A stretch of 64,000 nt of DNA from Syntrophobacterales bacterium (GTDB lineage: Bacteria > Desulfobacterota > Syntrophobacteria > Syntrophobacterales > Thermodesulforhabdaceae): positions 62,001 to 126,000 of the forward strand of contig JAOACS010000021.1 of NCBI GenBank assembly GCA_026417655.1, read 5' to 3'. The number at the start of each line of letters is the position of its first letter. Position 1 is the first letter of the stretch. A model generated the notes under the pieces. The model did not search any database. It saw only the letters and a program-made list of their open reading frames with translations, and was not told the origin of the DNA. Both the position numbers and the translations under genes were made by a program. Below, piece after piece: positions 8,474 through 17,092 of this stretch.

Positions 8474-8671
8474 ATGAGTGAAAAAAAAGAGCAGAAAAAG
8501 TGGACAGAGTGGGTAATTAAGTTTGTGCTTTCCTGTGCGGCAGCTTTTCCAATTTATGCCTTTTTCTATCTCACCTTTCCAGCTTCCATGTTCGCTATCT
8601 ACCTTATTACGGCAGGACTTATCACGGCCTTTGCTCCTTGGGACGACCTTAAAAAGAAATTTATGTCGTGA
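8474..8671 (+). CDS. Small membrane protein of unknown function
   Basis: The product is 65 residues: a charged N-terminus (MSEKKEQKKW) followed by two hydrophobic helices near residues 14-32 and 36-53 and a charged tail. I chose the ATG at 8474 because GGAGAG lies just before it; an upstream ATG at 8462 lacks a good ribosome site. It lies 67 bases before another membrane protein gene and the two are probably cotranscribed. I recognise no family. Confidence 0.7.
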   Translation: MSEKKEQKKWTEWVIKFVLSCAAAFPIYAFFYLTFPASMFAIYLITAGLITAFAPWDDLKKKFMS

Positions 8672-8738
8672 GGTTAGTAATCAAAGAGTGTTAGCCCAGC
8701 CAGGCGTGGGAAAGAACTAATTAAAAGGAGTATCTTGC

Positions 8739-9224
8739 GTGAAAAGGGAGATAGAAACGGAAGTTTCGAAAAATATTCGGCGTATATTTATCTCCGTCTC
8801 CATTCTTTGGCTGGGCTATCTTTTCATAGGGATTATGGTGGCTGGAATATGGTGGATTCTAAGCGATCGGATGAAGGATCCAATCATAAAAGGGATCTCT
8901 TCGGAATTTCTTCCACAACTTAGAAATATCCTAATAGGAATTGGAGTTATAGAGATCGTGGTTGGACTGTGGCTAAAAAATAAGTTTATGGAGTCACTTA
9001 CAGGAGGGAAGGACCTTAACCTTCAAAGAATTGCAAAATCATACGCTCAAGCCCATCTTATTCCATCAGCCCTTGCTCTCTCTATTTCCTTTTATGGGCT
9101 TATTATGGGACTCTCTGGCGGCGACAAAAATTCCGTGCTCCTTATGTTTATCATAAGCTTTTTCGGGCTATGGCTATTTCAACCTAAAATTAAAAAACTC
9201 CAATCACTCGTAAGGCAATACTAG
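8739..9224 (+). CDS. Four-helix membrane protein of unknown function
   Basis: The GTG start at 8739 follows an AAAAGGAG ribosome site. The 161-residue product has four predicted transmembrane helices, near residues 17-40, 62-80, 108-127 and 135-150. It has a conserved-looking QRIAKSYAQAHLIPSALALS stretch before helix three, and no cofactor motif. Its place between the qmo operon and thioredoxin genes says little. It may act with the 65-residue membrane protein just upstream. Confidence 0.75.
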   Translation: MKREIETEVSKNIRRIFISVSILWLGYLFIGIMVAGIWWILSDRMKDPIIKGISSEFLPQLRNILIGIGVIEIVVGLWLKNKFMESLTGGKDLNLQRIAKSYAQAHLIPSALALSISFYGLIMGLSGGDKNSVLLMFIISFFGLWLFQPKIKKLQSLVRQY

Positions 9225-9313
9225 CAAGAACCGCCATGAAGATTCTCCCTATGGTTCAGTCATAAAATTTTAAAAATTTGACCTACAAAGTCCTTAGATA
9301 GCCTCTACTATCG

Positions 9314-9342
9314 TTGACATTTAGGTTAAAGATCGCTATAAA
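9314..9342 (+). promoter_or_regulatory. Near-consensus sigma-70 promoter of trxA
   Basis: A perfect TTGACA (9314-9319) and TATAAA (9337-9342) are separated by exactly 17 bases, 75 bases before the trxA start. This is one of the best-matching promoters in the window and suggests strong constitutive thioredoxin expression. Confidence 0.75.
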
Positions 9343-9417
9343 AAAACCGGCTTAGAAAAAGAAGCATGGTGTTTACCGACTTGAAAGAAGGAATTCTTTA
9401 CCCAAAGGAGATCCGTT

Positions 9418-9750
9418 ATGGCTGGCAAAAACATCGTGGAAATTACAGATAAGAATTTCGAGCAAGAAGTAAGCAAGTCTGAGCTTCCGGTTTTGGTTGA
9501 CTTCTGGGCTGCCTGGTGTGGACCCTGTCGTGCTATCGCTCCCGTCATAGATGAGCTCGCAAACGAGTATGCTGGAAAGATAAAAATTGGAAAGTGTAAT
9601 GTTGATGAAAATCCAATTACGCCATCTCGATACGGTATAAGAGCCATCCCAACGCTGATCTTTTTTAAGAATGGTTCTGTAGTCGAGCAAATTACGGGAG
9701 CTGTTGCAAAATCGCAGATAGCAGCCGTAATTGATCGGATTATCGCATAA
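9418..9750 (+). CDS. trxA: Thioredoxin
   Basis: A 110-residue classical thioredoxin. The redox-active WCGPC motif lies near residues 35-39 within VDFWAAWCGPCRAIAPVIDEL, and the cis-proline region IRAIPTLIFFKNG is present. It reduces protein disulfides in the cytoplasm. The ribosome site AAAGGAG precedes the ATG. It lies 58 bases before trxB, its own reductase, and has a strong promoter. Confidence 0.97.
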   Translation: MAGKNIVEITDKNFEQEVSKSELPVLVDFWAAWCGPCRAIAPVIDELANEYAGKIKIGKCNVDENPITPSRYGIRAIPTLIFFKNGSVVEQITGAVAKSQIAAVIDRIIA

Positions 9751-9808
9751 TTAAGGATAAAACCTTCCGAGAGTCTAAGCCTTGTTTCCCTGCTAAAAGA
9801 GGGACAGA

Positions 9809-10732
9809 ATGATATATGATCTTGTAATTATAGGAGCTGGTCCTGCAGGGTGTTCGGCCGGAATTTATGCTGGAAGAGCTAGGTTAAAGGTGGTGGTGAT
9901 AGAGCAGCTTTCCCCTGGAGGACAGCTTCTAAGTTACTCTAGAGTTGAGAATTATCCTGGCTTCCCAGAGGGGATTGATGCCTTTGAGCTATCCGATCGG
10001 TTCGCAAAACATATGGATCTTTTTGGAGCGGAGCGAATAAGCGCTACTGTTGAATCCATTGAAAATCATCGAGAAAAGATCAAAAAAGTCATAACATCAG
10101 TAGGTTCAATAGAAACTAAAGCCATTATCATTGCTTCAGGAGCGGTTCCAAAGAAGCTCGATATACCTGGCGAGAAGGAGTTTATAGGCAAGGGGGTTTC
10201 TTACTGTGCAGTATGTGATGGGCCCTTCTTCCGTGACCAAGATGTAGCGGTAGTAGGAGGTGGGGATTCAGCTCTTGAGGAGGCGCTTTATTTAACCAGA
10301 TTCGCCTCAAGGGTTTTTCTGGTCCATAGGCGTGATCAGTTTCGGGCAGCCCAGATTTTGCAAGATAGAGTGGCAAGTAATGATAAGATTACCCGAATTA
10401 TGAATACTACCCTAAGCAAAATTAGAGGCGGATCGGGGGGTGTCGAAACAATAAGTCTTTACAACAAGTTACGCCATGAAACCTTAGAACTACCCGTAAA
10501 AGGCGTATTTATATTTGTGGGCTTAGAGCCGAATATTTCCTTTTTGCCAAAGGATGTAAAACTCGACAGTAATGGATTTATAATAACCGATGAGCGGATG
10601 CAGACCTCCGTTGAGGGTATATTTGCAGCAGGGGATGTTCGGTCAAAACTTTTAAGGCAAATCGTTACTGCCGTAAGTGACGGGGCTATGGCTGCTTTTT
10701 CTGCCCAGCAATACCTAGAACTCTTGGCATAG
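9809..10732 (+). CDS. trxB: Thioredoxin reductase
   Basis: The 307-residue flavoprotein moves electrons from NAD(P)H through FAD and a CAVCDG redox disulfide (near residues 133-138) to thioredoxin. FAD binding is shown by DLVIIGAGPAGCSAGIYAGRA at the N-terminus and AAGDVRSKLLRQIVTAVSDG at the C-terminus; the second nucleotide fold reads VAVVGGGDSALEEALYL. The sequence after the second fold is HRRDQFRA, the arginine pattern usually linked to NADPH preference. Length and motif order match the low-molecular-weight bacterial type. Confidence 0.96.
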   Translation: MIYDLVIIGAGPAGCSAGIYAGRARLKVVVIEQLSPGGQLLSYSRVENYPGFPEGIDAFELSDRFAKHMDLFGAERISATVESIENHREKIKKVITSVGSIETKAIIIASGAVPKKLDIPGEKEFIGKGVSYCAVCDGPFFRDQDVAVVGGGDSALEEALYLTRFASRVFLVHRRDQFRAAQILQDRVASNDKITRIMNTTLSKIRGGSGGVETISLYNKLRHETLELPVKGVFIFVGLEPNISFLPKDVKLDSNGFIITDERMQTSVEGIFAAGDVRSKLLRQIVTAVSDGAMAAFSAQQYLELLA

Positions 10733-10772
10733 CCGTTTTTTTTAGCTCCAAAGCATCATTAGGATTGTTAAC

Positions 10773-11525
10773 ATGATAAAAGGGTTTTTGGTTGGACGTT
10801 CTAAGTTAGTGCTAATATGGTTGGTGTTACCCTTATTATATGGTTGTGGAACGGATCTTGTGCGATTTTACTTCGAAGATTTACTAGAATCAGGAAAAGC
10901 TACAGAATCGTCGGCTGATCAGCTCGCCTGGAAAGGGCTTGAAAATCTTCGTAAGAAAAAATACGGAAAGGCTCAGGAGGCATTCCAAAAACTCATTGAA
11001 CAGTATCCCTACAGCAAGCATGTTATTCTTGCCGAGTTGAAGTTGGGTGATGCCTATTATCTAGACAAGAAATACGCTGAAGCGGCTGTGGCCTATGAAC
11101 AGTTTGCTCGTCTTCACCCAGCTCATGAAGCTGCTCCTTACGCTCTCTATCAGCTGGGGATGAGTTATTTTAAGATGGGAGAGGATGTAGAAAGGGATCA
11201 TGCCCAACTAAAAAAAGCTCTTTCTGTTTTTGAAAGACTATCAAAAGCCTATGTTGGAACCCCTTACGCCACAAAGGCAGCAACTCAAGCATCCCTTTGC
11301 AAACAAATGTTAGCTAAACACGAAATAAAGGTGGCGACATTTTACTATAAGCGCGGCAAATACACTGCGGCAAAGAAAAGACTGGAGTATGCTCTGGTAA
11401 ATTATTCCGCAGAACTATTTCAAATAAATAAACTAAAGGAAGTAGAAGAAATGCTTAAAGAGTGTCAGAATAAGATTAATGCTGGAGCCGAAAAGCCTAG
11501 TTTCTGGACACGGGTTGGCTTCTAG
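10773..11525 (+). CDS. bamD: BamD-like outer membrane assembly lipoprotein with TPR repeats
   Basis: The 250-residue protein begins with a lipoprotein signal whose lipobox LLYGC puts the lipidated cysteine near residue 25. It then carries tandem TPR-like repeats (GLENLRKKKYGKAQEAFQKL, LKLGDAYYLDKKYAEAAVAY, ALYQLGMSYFKMGEDVERDH). This is the layout of BamD, which helps the BamA barrel insert outer membrane proteins. BamD in proteobacteria is about 245 residues. The gene lies alone between trxB and rho. A general TPR lipoprotein is the alternative. Confidence 0.8.
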   Translation: MIKGFLVGRSKLVLIWLVLPLLYGCGTDLVRFYFEDLLESGKATESSADQLAWKGLENLRKKKYGKAQEAFQKLIEQYPYSKHVILAELKLGDAYYLDKKYAEAAVAYEQFARLHPAHEAAPYALYQLGMSYFKMGEDVERDHAQLKKALSVFERLSKAYVGTPYATKAATQASLCKQMLAKHEIKVATFYYKRGKYTAAKKRLEYALVNYSAELFQINKLKEVEEMLKECQNKINAGAEKPSFWTRVGF

Positions 11526-11611
11526 CTTTTTCAATCCCTTTGCCCCCCTAATCCCGGATTAACAAGCAAAAATTCACGCAACTTAGAAACTAAGTAAGAG
11601 AGGAGATAATT

Positions 11612-12934
11612 ATGGCAAGATATGAAAAGGATGTCGAACTAGCTCAAGAACATGAAATCGACCTTGAAGTAGTGCCTGGGGGAGTGCTGAACCTAACCGA
11701 GATCAAACGTAAAAACATTCAAACCCTGATCCGATTGGCCCAGGAATACGGGATCGAGGGTGCATCATCTATGAGAAAACAGGATCTAATCTTTGCGATA
11801 CTTCAGAGCCACGCCGAAAGAAATGGTATTGTCTATGGCGATGGTGTTTTGGAAATTCTTCCCGACGGTTTTGGATTTCTTAGAACCCAAGATTATAATT
11901 ACCTCCCCGGTCCCGATGATATTTACGTATCGCCATCCCAAATTCGACGCTTTAACCTTAGAACTGGAGACACGGTTTTTGGCCAGGTTCGTCCACCCAA
12001 GGACAATGAACGCTACTTCGCTTTGCTTAAGGTCGAATCCATCAATTACGAACCCCCAGAGGTCGCCAGAGAGAAGATCCTCTTCGACAATCTTACCCCT
12101 ATTTATCCCGATAGGAGAATCAAGCTCGAAACTACCTCCGATAATTTTTCTACCCGTGTGATGGATATGCTTACTCCAATAGGGTTTGGTCAAAGAGGGT
12201 TAATAGTGGCCCCACCCAGAACAGGAAAAACCATGCTCCTTCAAAACATAGCTAATGCTATAGCTAAGAACCATCCGGAGGCATACCTTATAGTGCTTCT
12301 CATCGATGAGCGCCCTGAAGAAGTGACTGACATGGAGCGAAATGTTCGTGCTGAAGTTGTAAGCTCAACCTTCGATGAGCCAGCTCAAAGACATGTTCAG
12401 GTGGCTGAAATGGTTATAGAAAAGGCGAAACGACTGGTAGAGCATAAGCGAGATGTGGTCATACTTCTTGACAGTATAACAAGATTAGCAAGAGCTTACA
12501 ACACTGTGGTACCTCCTAGTGGTAAGATTCTTTCGGGAGGTCTCGATTCTAATGCCCTACATAGGCCAAAAAGATTCTTTGGAGCAGCTCGAAATATTGA
12601 AGAAGGTGGCAGTCTTACTATTGTTGCAACGGCTCTCATCGATACTGGAAGTAGGATGGATGAGGTAATTTTCGAAGAATTCAAGGGCACTGGTAATATG
12701 GAAATAGTCCTTGACAGGCGCCTTGCTGACCGTCGTATATTCCCGGCTATAGATATAAATAAGTCTGGAACTAGAAAGGAAGAGTTGCTCCTACCTCCTC
12801 AGGATCTTAATAGAATATGGATACTGAGAAAGCTTCTTTCACCCCTTAACCCGATCGATGCGATGGAGTTCCTTTTGGATAAGATGGCGGGAACGAAAAA
12901 CAATGCAGAATTTCTCGCATCCATGAGCCATTAG
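11612..12934 (+). CDS. rho: Transcription termination factor Rho
   Basis: Rho is a hexameric RNA-dependent ATPase that ends transcription. In 440 residues it has the N-terminal helical domain ([20 protein letters not shown]), the RNA-binding cold-shock-like domain ([14 protein letters not shown]), the Walker A loop [13 protein letters not shown] near residue 197, Walker [18 protein letters not shown], and the Q-loop/R-loop segment. An AGAGGAGA ribosome site precedes the ATG. It lies 16 bases before der, so the two are probably cotranscribed. Confidence 0.97.
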   Translation: MARYEKDVELAQEHEIDLEVVPGGVLNLTEIKRKNIQTLIRLAQEYGIEGASSMRKQDLIFAILQSHAERNGIVYGDGVLEILPDGFGFLRTQDYNYLPGPDDIYVSPSQIRRFNLRTGDTVFGQVRPPKDNERYFALLKVESINYEPPEVAREKILFDNLTPIYPDRRIKLETTSDNFSTRVMDMLTPIGFGQRGLIVAPPRTGKTMLLQNIANAIAKNHPEAYLIVLLIDERPEEVTDMERNVRAEVVSSTFDEPAQRHVQVAEMVIEKAKRLVEHKRDVVILLDSITRLARAYNTVVPPSGKILSGGLDSNALHRPKRFFGAARNIEEGGSLTIVATALIDTGSRMDEVIFEEFKGTGNMEIVLDRRLADRRIFPAIDINKSGTRKEELLLPPQDLNRIWILRKLLSPLNPIDAMEFLLDKMAGTKNNAEFLASMSH

Positions 12935-12950
12935 GGAAAAACATACTAAT

Positions 12951-14309
12951 ATGGTTACTCCAACTTTAGCTATTGTCGGACGTCCTAACGTAGGAAAATC
13001 TACCCTTTTTAATAGACTAATTGGCAAGAAGAAGGCGATCGTCGATGACAAACCTGGAATCACTATTGATCGCTTATACGGTGAGCTTCAATGGAGAAAA
13101 TCGAAATATACTTTGATAGACACGGCTGGTCTTTCAACTCTTTATGAATCTTCTCCTTCCGAAACCATTATTAACCAGGTTATGTTCGCTATTGATGAGG
13201 CCCATCTTATCTTGCTTATAACGGACGCTAAAGCCGGTCTCCAGGAGGAAGATAAGCTAATAGCTAATCTATTGAGAAAATCGGGAAAGCCCTTTCTTGT
13301 TGTGGTGAATAAGGTTGACAATACTGTAAAGGTTTCTGAGGCCGTAACAGAATTCTACAGTCTTGGAACAGACCGTATCTATCCTATCAGTGCCCTTCAT
13401 GGCACCGGGATCGATGAATTGCTAGACGATGTAATAGAGCTACTCCCTCCATCACCCGACTACTCCTCAAAGGTTGGTTCCCTGGAGGAAGAGGCTATAA
13501 AGGTTGCCATTGTAGGGCGCCCTAACGTTGGTAAATCTACAATGTTAAACAAAATCTTAGGGACTAACAGAGTCCACGTAAGCCCTGAGCCTGGAACAAC
13601 AAGAGACCCCGTTGATGTCTACCTTGAGCGAGATGGCCATCTTTTTTGCTTTATAGATACAGCTGGAGTAAGGAAAAGGGGACGAATAAAGGACAGTCTA
13701 GAAAAGGTTTTTGTCGGCAAAGCCCTTGAGAGTATAAGAAGATGTGATATTGTTATACTACTTATTGATGCTCAAGAAGGAGCAACAGATCAGGACCTAC
13801 ACTTAGGAGGCTATGTAAAGCGGCTCAATAAGGGGTGCATTATAGGCATAAACAAATGGGATACCCTCGTTGGTAAGTCCCAACAGGAAATAAAAAATCT
13901 CCTAAATTCCATTAAAGAGCGTTTTAAATTTCTTCCCTATGCTCCGGTAATTCCCTTTTCTGCTATGACAGGAAAGAATATCCCCCGATTCTTCTCGGCC
14001 ATAAAAGACATACATCAACAATACACAACCCGAATAGGAACAGGAGTTCTTAATAGAGCTTTGGCAAAGATATTGGAAAAACATCATCCCCCTGCCATAT
14101 CGGGAAAGATTCTCAAATTTTATTACATAACTCAACCTTCGGTAGCACCACCTACCTTTGTAATATTCTGTAATAGGCCCGAAGATATTCACTTCTCCTA
14201 CGAAAGATACTTTACAAACCAGATTAGAAGCACCTTTAACCTAACTCATACTCCCATAAGAATAATCTTCAGAAAGAGAGGAGAAACTCTTAAGCCTACT
14301 CCCGAGTAA
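12951..14309 (+). CDS. der: Ribosome-associated GTPase Der (EngA)
   Basis: Der assembles the 50S ribosomal subunit. The 452 residues hold two GTPase domains in tandem: the first with GRPNVGKST near residue 10 and DTAGL, the second with GRPNVGKST near residue 190, DTAGVRKRGR and NKWD. A C-terminal KH-like domain follows (FYITQPSVAPPTFVIF). In the first domain the usual TRDR switch reads TIDR, a mild variation. Its last 69 bases overlap the convergent glycosyltransferase gene on the other strand. Confidence 0.96.
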   Translation: MVTPTLAIVGRPNVGKSTLFNRLIGKKKAIVDDKPGITIDRLYGELQWRKSKYTLIDTAGLSTLYESSPSETIINQVMFAIDEAHLILLITDAKAGLQEEDKLIANLLRKSGKPFLVVVNKVDNTVKVSEAVTEFYSLGTDRIYPISALHGTGIDELLDDVIELLPPSPDYSSKVGSLEEEAIKVAIVGRPNVGKSTMLNKILGTNRVHVSPEPGTTRDPVDVYLERDGHLFCFIDTAGVRKRGRIKDSLEKVFVGKALESIRRCDIVILLIDAQEGATDQDLHLGGYVKRLNKGCIIGINKWDTLVGKSQQEIKNLLNSIKERFKFLPYAPVIPFSAMTGKNIPRFFSAIKDIHQQYTTRIGTGVLNRALAKILEKHHPPAISGKILKFYYITQPSVAPPTFVIFCNRPEDIHFSYERYFTNQIRSTFNLTHTPIRIIFRKRGETLKPTPE

Positions 14310-15185
14310 AACCTTATTTAAAACGATCTCTTCATCCTTTATTATGCCATAACGGATCATAGATGGGAGATAAAAGAAAAACTTATACTCCTCTTCTTTG
14401 CCCCTCTTTAATGCTCCATGGGCATAGATTTTACACTTATTGGACAGTTCTTTGAAAATAGCCTCCTTAAGAGAATCTGAAAGCTCTTCCCGAATAAATA
14501 GCTTAACCATTGCAAAGATTCTAAAGCGATCCAGAGCAACTACATTACTTGAAAGCTGATCTGGGTGTCCTCCTCTTTTAACAACCAACTTCTTCCTAAT
14601 CAGTCCAATAGGAAATCGGCAACCAATTCTTAACCACAGGTCGTAATCTTCGCAGGCTGGAATACGCTCGTCAAAAACGCCAACTCTTTCGAAAATAGAT
14701 CTATGGATCATAACAGCAGAGGGGCTTATAAGACATCGTTCGAGAAGCCTTTCAAAGCAATAACCTTCAGGTTTTTCATGATACTTTTTGGGATTAAGCC
14801 TCACTCCCTGTCGAAGCCATATTTCATCAGTCTGAGATATAAGAATGTTAGGATTTTCAAGGCAAAATTGCCAATGGCGAAATAGCTTATAAGGAAGCCA
14901 CAGATCATCGGAATCCAAGAAGGCGATCCACTCTCCCCTTGATGAATCAATTCCTCGATTCCTCGCGCAGCTTACCCCCCTATGCTCTTTCCTAATATAG
15001 GTTATAAATTCTCTAATTTGAGCCAACACCATGGGAGTCTCATCGGTGGAACCATCATCCACAACAATTATCTCAAGGGGCTTGACATATCTTTGAGAAA
15101 GGATCGATTGAATGGCCTCTAGCACAAAACTGGCGCGGTTGTAAGTCGTAACAATTACACTCACGGGAATAGTTATACATCCCAT
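14241..15185 (-). CDS. Glycosyltransferase family 2 protein
   Basis: A 314-residue GT-A fold enzyme. It begins VSVIVTTYNRASFVLEAIQSIL, followed by VDDGSTDE near residue 42 and FLDSDDLW near residue 90, the nucleotide-sugar and metal-binding motifs. ACEDYDLWLRIG, near residue 180, corresponds to the catalytic-base region. There is no membrane segment. The gene stands alone, so the acceptor is unknown; envelope or polysaccharide glycosylation is likely. Its 3' end overlaps the end of der by 69 bases. Confidence 0.85.
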   Translation of the reverse strand: MGCITIPVSVIVTTYNRASFVLEAIQSILSQRYVKPLEIIVVDDGSTDETPMVLAQIREFITYIRKEHRGVSCARNRGIDSSRGEWIAFLDSDDLWLPYKLFRHWQFCLENPNILISQTDEIWLRQGVRLNPKKYHEKPEGYCFERLLERCLISPSAVMIHRSIFERVGVFDERIPACEDYDLWLRIGCRFPIGLIRKKLVVKRGGHPDQLSSNVVALDRFRIFAMVKLFIREELSDSLKEAIFKELSNKCKIYAHGALKRGKEEEYKFFFYLPSMIRYGIIKDEEIVLNKVLLGSRLKSFSSLSEDYSYGSMS

Positions 15186-15337
15186 TCTCCCTTTCCATTC
15201 CCCCAGAAAATCATTGTCCTACGTCTCCTTTGTGTAAATTTATCGCGACAAAAGTCAAGGTTGAGATATTGAATATAAAAGCGTCTTATGTTAAAAGAAC
15301 ATAGAGACAATAGGCAAAGAAAAGGAGAAGCTAGTAA

Positions 15338-16144
15338 ATGAGCCTCACAGCTAAAATCTACCGATCTATGGAAGATCTTGACCCAAAGGTAAGAGATGTT
15401 CTTCTTCTGGTCATTGAAGAGATAGAAAAGGAGCAGAAAGAGCGTGTAACTAAAGATGAATTTAGAGAATTAAAGGCCATTATTAGCGAACTTTCGTCAA
15501 ACGTAGTAATCCTTACTCAAGCCCAAGCTAAAGCCGAAGAAAGGCTCTCTAGGGTAGAAAAAGCTATAGAAGAGCTTACTCAAGCCCAAGCTAAAGCCGA
15601 AGAAAGATTATCTAAAGCAGAAAAAACTATTGAGGAACTTATCCTCGCTCAGAAGAAAACCGAAGAAAGGCTTGAGGAACTCGCTAGAGCTCAGAAGAGA
15701 ACTGAAGAAAAACTTGAAGATCTTATTAAAGAGCATAAAAAAACAAGAGAACACCTAGGAGGCATTACTCATACTATTGGTTATAGGTTAGAAGACGAGG
15801 CGATCTGGGCACTTCCTGCACTTCTTAAGCGAGATTTTGGAATTCATGTTCGTGGACAACTTAGGAGAGACTTTATTGAAATATCTCCTAACCGCTACAT
15901 AGAAGTCAATATATGGGGTGAAGGAGTGAGAAACGAAACTCCTATCGCCATATTTGGAGAGGCCAAGACTCAGTTAAGAAAAGATTTTGTAAACAACTTT
16001 CTAGCTAGAGTGGAAAAAATAAAAAAATTTATAAATCCCAATGTATTCCCTGTGCTAATCACCTACCATACTTCGCCCCAAGTTAAAAAATTCTTGCAAG
16101 AGGCAGGAATAGCCTTGTATGTCTCCTACGAGTTAAGATCCTAA
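15338..16144 (+). CDS. Coiled-coil protein with putative PD-(D/E)XK nuclease-like C-terminus
   Basis: The 268-residue protein has an N-terminal helical segment, a long heptad coiled coil (about residues 50-145) built from near-identical repeats, and a C-terminal domain. That last domain contains EVNIWGEG...IAIFGEAKTQ (about residues 187-213), an E-x(n)-ExK pattern typical of PD-(D/E)XK nuclease folds. This layout resembles the DUF3782-type proteins common in thermophiles and cyanobacteria, whose function is unknown. It is a single-gene unit closed by a terminator. Confidence 0.7.
   Translation: MSLTAKIYRSMEDLDPKVRDVLLLVIEEIEKEQKERVTKDEFRELKAIISELSSNVVILTQAQAKAEERLSRVEKAIEELTQAQAKAEERLSKAEKTIEELILAQKKTEERLEELARAQKRTEEKLEDLIKEHKKTREHLGGITHTIGYRLEDEAIWALPALLKRDFGIHVRGQLRRDFIEISPNRYIEVNIWGEGVRNETPIAIFGEAKTQLRKDFVNNFLARVEKIKKFINPNVFPVLITYHTSPQVKKFLQEAGIALYVSYELRS
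15512..15637 (+). repeat. In-frame 63-base tandem repeat coding for coiled coil
   Basis: Two consecutive 63-base units (21 residues, three heptads) start at 15512 and 15575. Their first 32 bases are identical (coding LTQAQAKAEER). Two shorter, more diverged 14-residue units follow. The high DNA identity indicates a recent duplication inside the gene. Confidence 0.85.
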
Positions 16145-16178
16145 CAGAATTCTACCGGTATCACAAACTATAGAAGGT

Positions 16179-16218
16179 GCAAAAAGGGACGCTCTAAACG
16201 TCCCTTTTGCGGTTTTTT
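16179..16218 (+). terminator. Intrinsic terminator between convergent genes
   Basis: A GC-containing stem (GCAAAAAGGGACG with CGTCCCTTTTGC) is followed by GG and six T residues on the plus strand. It ends the coiled-coil gene and runs into the stop codon of the convergent oxidoreductase gene. The left arm contains five A residues, so it may also work on the minus strand. Confidence 0.8.
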
Positions 16219-17062
16219 AATACTCATTTGGGAGCTGGGAAAGCTGCTCAAAAGTAAACACGGGACCATCCTTACACACATATTCAGTTCCAATGTTACA
16301 CCTTCCACACATGCCAATTCCACACTTCATCCGCATTTCAAGACTTGTAATGATTCGGTCGGGCGCAAACCCCAGTTCTCTTAGAACCGGCAGAGTAAAC
16401 TTAATCATAATGGGCGGACCACAGACAATGGCATAGGCATTTTCAGAGCTTGGGGCCTTTTCCTTTGTAACAGCGGGAACGAAACCAATATTGTATCTCC
16501 AATTAGGATCATTCGTAGCATCAACCGTAAGATGCATTACAATGTCATCTCGCTGTTCCCAAGCAAAGAGTTCCTCCTTGTAAAGGAGCATACCAGGATT
16601 CCTCGCACCATAGATAACCGTGATATTTCCAAACTTTGGACGGTTTTCCGGATCAAGCATATAGACAATCGAAGATCTCAATGTAGTAAAAGCAAACCCT
16701 CCCCCTATGATAACGACATTACTTCCCTCGAGCTTATCCCAGGGATACCAGTTACCAAGGGGGCCACGAACACCAATAATCTCACCAGGTTTCATATTAT
16801 GAAGATAGGTCGTTACCTTACCAACCTTGTTCACTGTAAACTTGAGATAACCTTTCTCCGTAGGAGAGCTAGCAATACCTATGGGAATCTCACCCTGGCC
16901 AGGCACGGAGATTTCGGCAAACTGGCCTGGATAGTATTGAAAGGCCGCCTCATCCTCTGAATTCAAAAACTTGAGATGGAAGGTCCTTAAGTTGCGGTCA
17001 TCGGTTTCCACAATTATCTCATCAATTTTTACAGGATATGGCTTATATGGATTATTCACCAT
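16217..17062 (-). CDS. FAD/NAD(P)-binding oxidoreductase subunit, FlxA/sulfhydrogenase-gamma like
   Basis: The 281-residue protein is of the ferredoxin-NADP reductase/PyrK family. The FAD part contains YPGQFAEISVPG, near residue 40, then the NAD(P) fold VVIIGGGFAFTTLRSSI near residue 112. The C-terminal CGIGMCGRCNIGTEYVCKDG near residue 245 is the [2Fe-2S] site seen in PyrK, AsrB and hydrogenase gamma subunits. As the last gene of the cluster with HdrA and MvhD-like proteins it would be the NAD(P)H entry point of a flavin-based bifurcating complex, as FlxA is in Desulfovibrio. The role is inferred from context. Confidence 0.85.
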   Translation of the reverse strand: MVNNPYKPYPVKIDEIIVETDDRNLRTFHLKFLNSEDEAAFQYYPGQFAEISVPGQGEIPIGIASSPTEKGYLKFTVNKVGKVTTYLHNMKPGEIIGVRGPLGNWYPWDKLEGSNVVIIGGGFAFTTLRSSIVYMLDPENRPKFGNITVIYGARNPGMLLYKEELFAWEQRDDIVMHLTVDATNDPNWRYNIGFVPAVTKEKAPSSENAYAIVCGPPIMIKFTLPVLRELGFAPDRIITSLEMRMKCGIGMCGRCNIGTEYVCKDGPVFTFEQLSQLPNEY

Positions 17063-17092
17063 CTTCCTCCCTTCCCACTTACAGTAAAAGCC

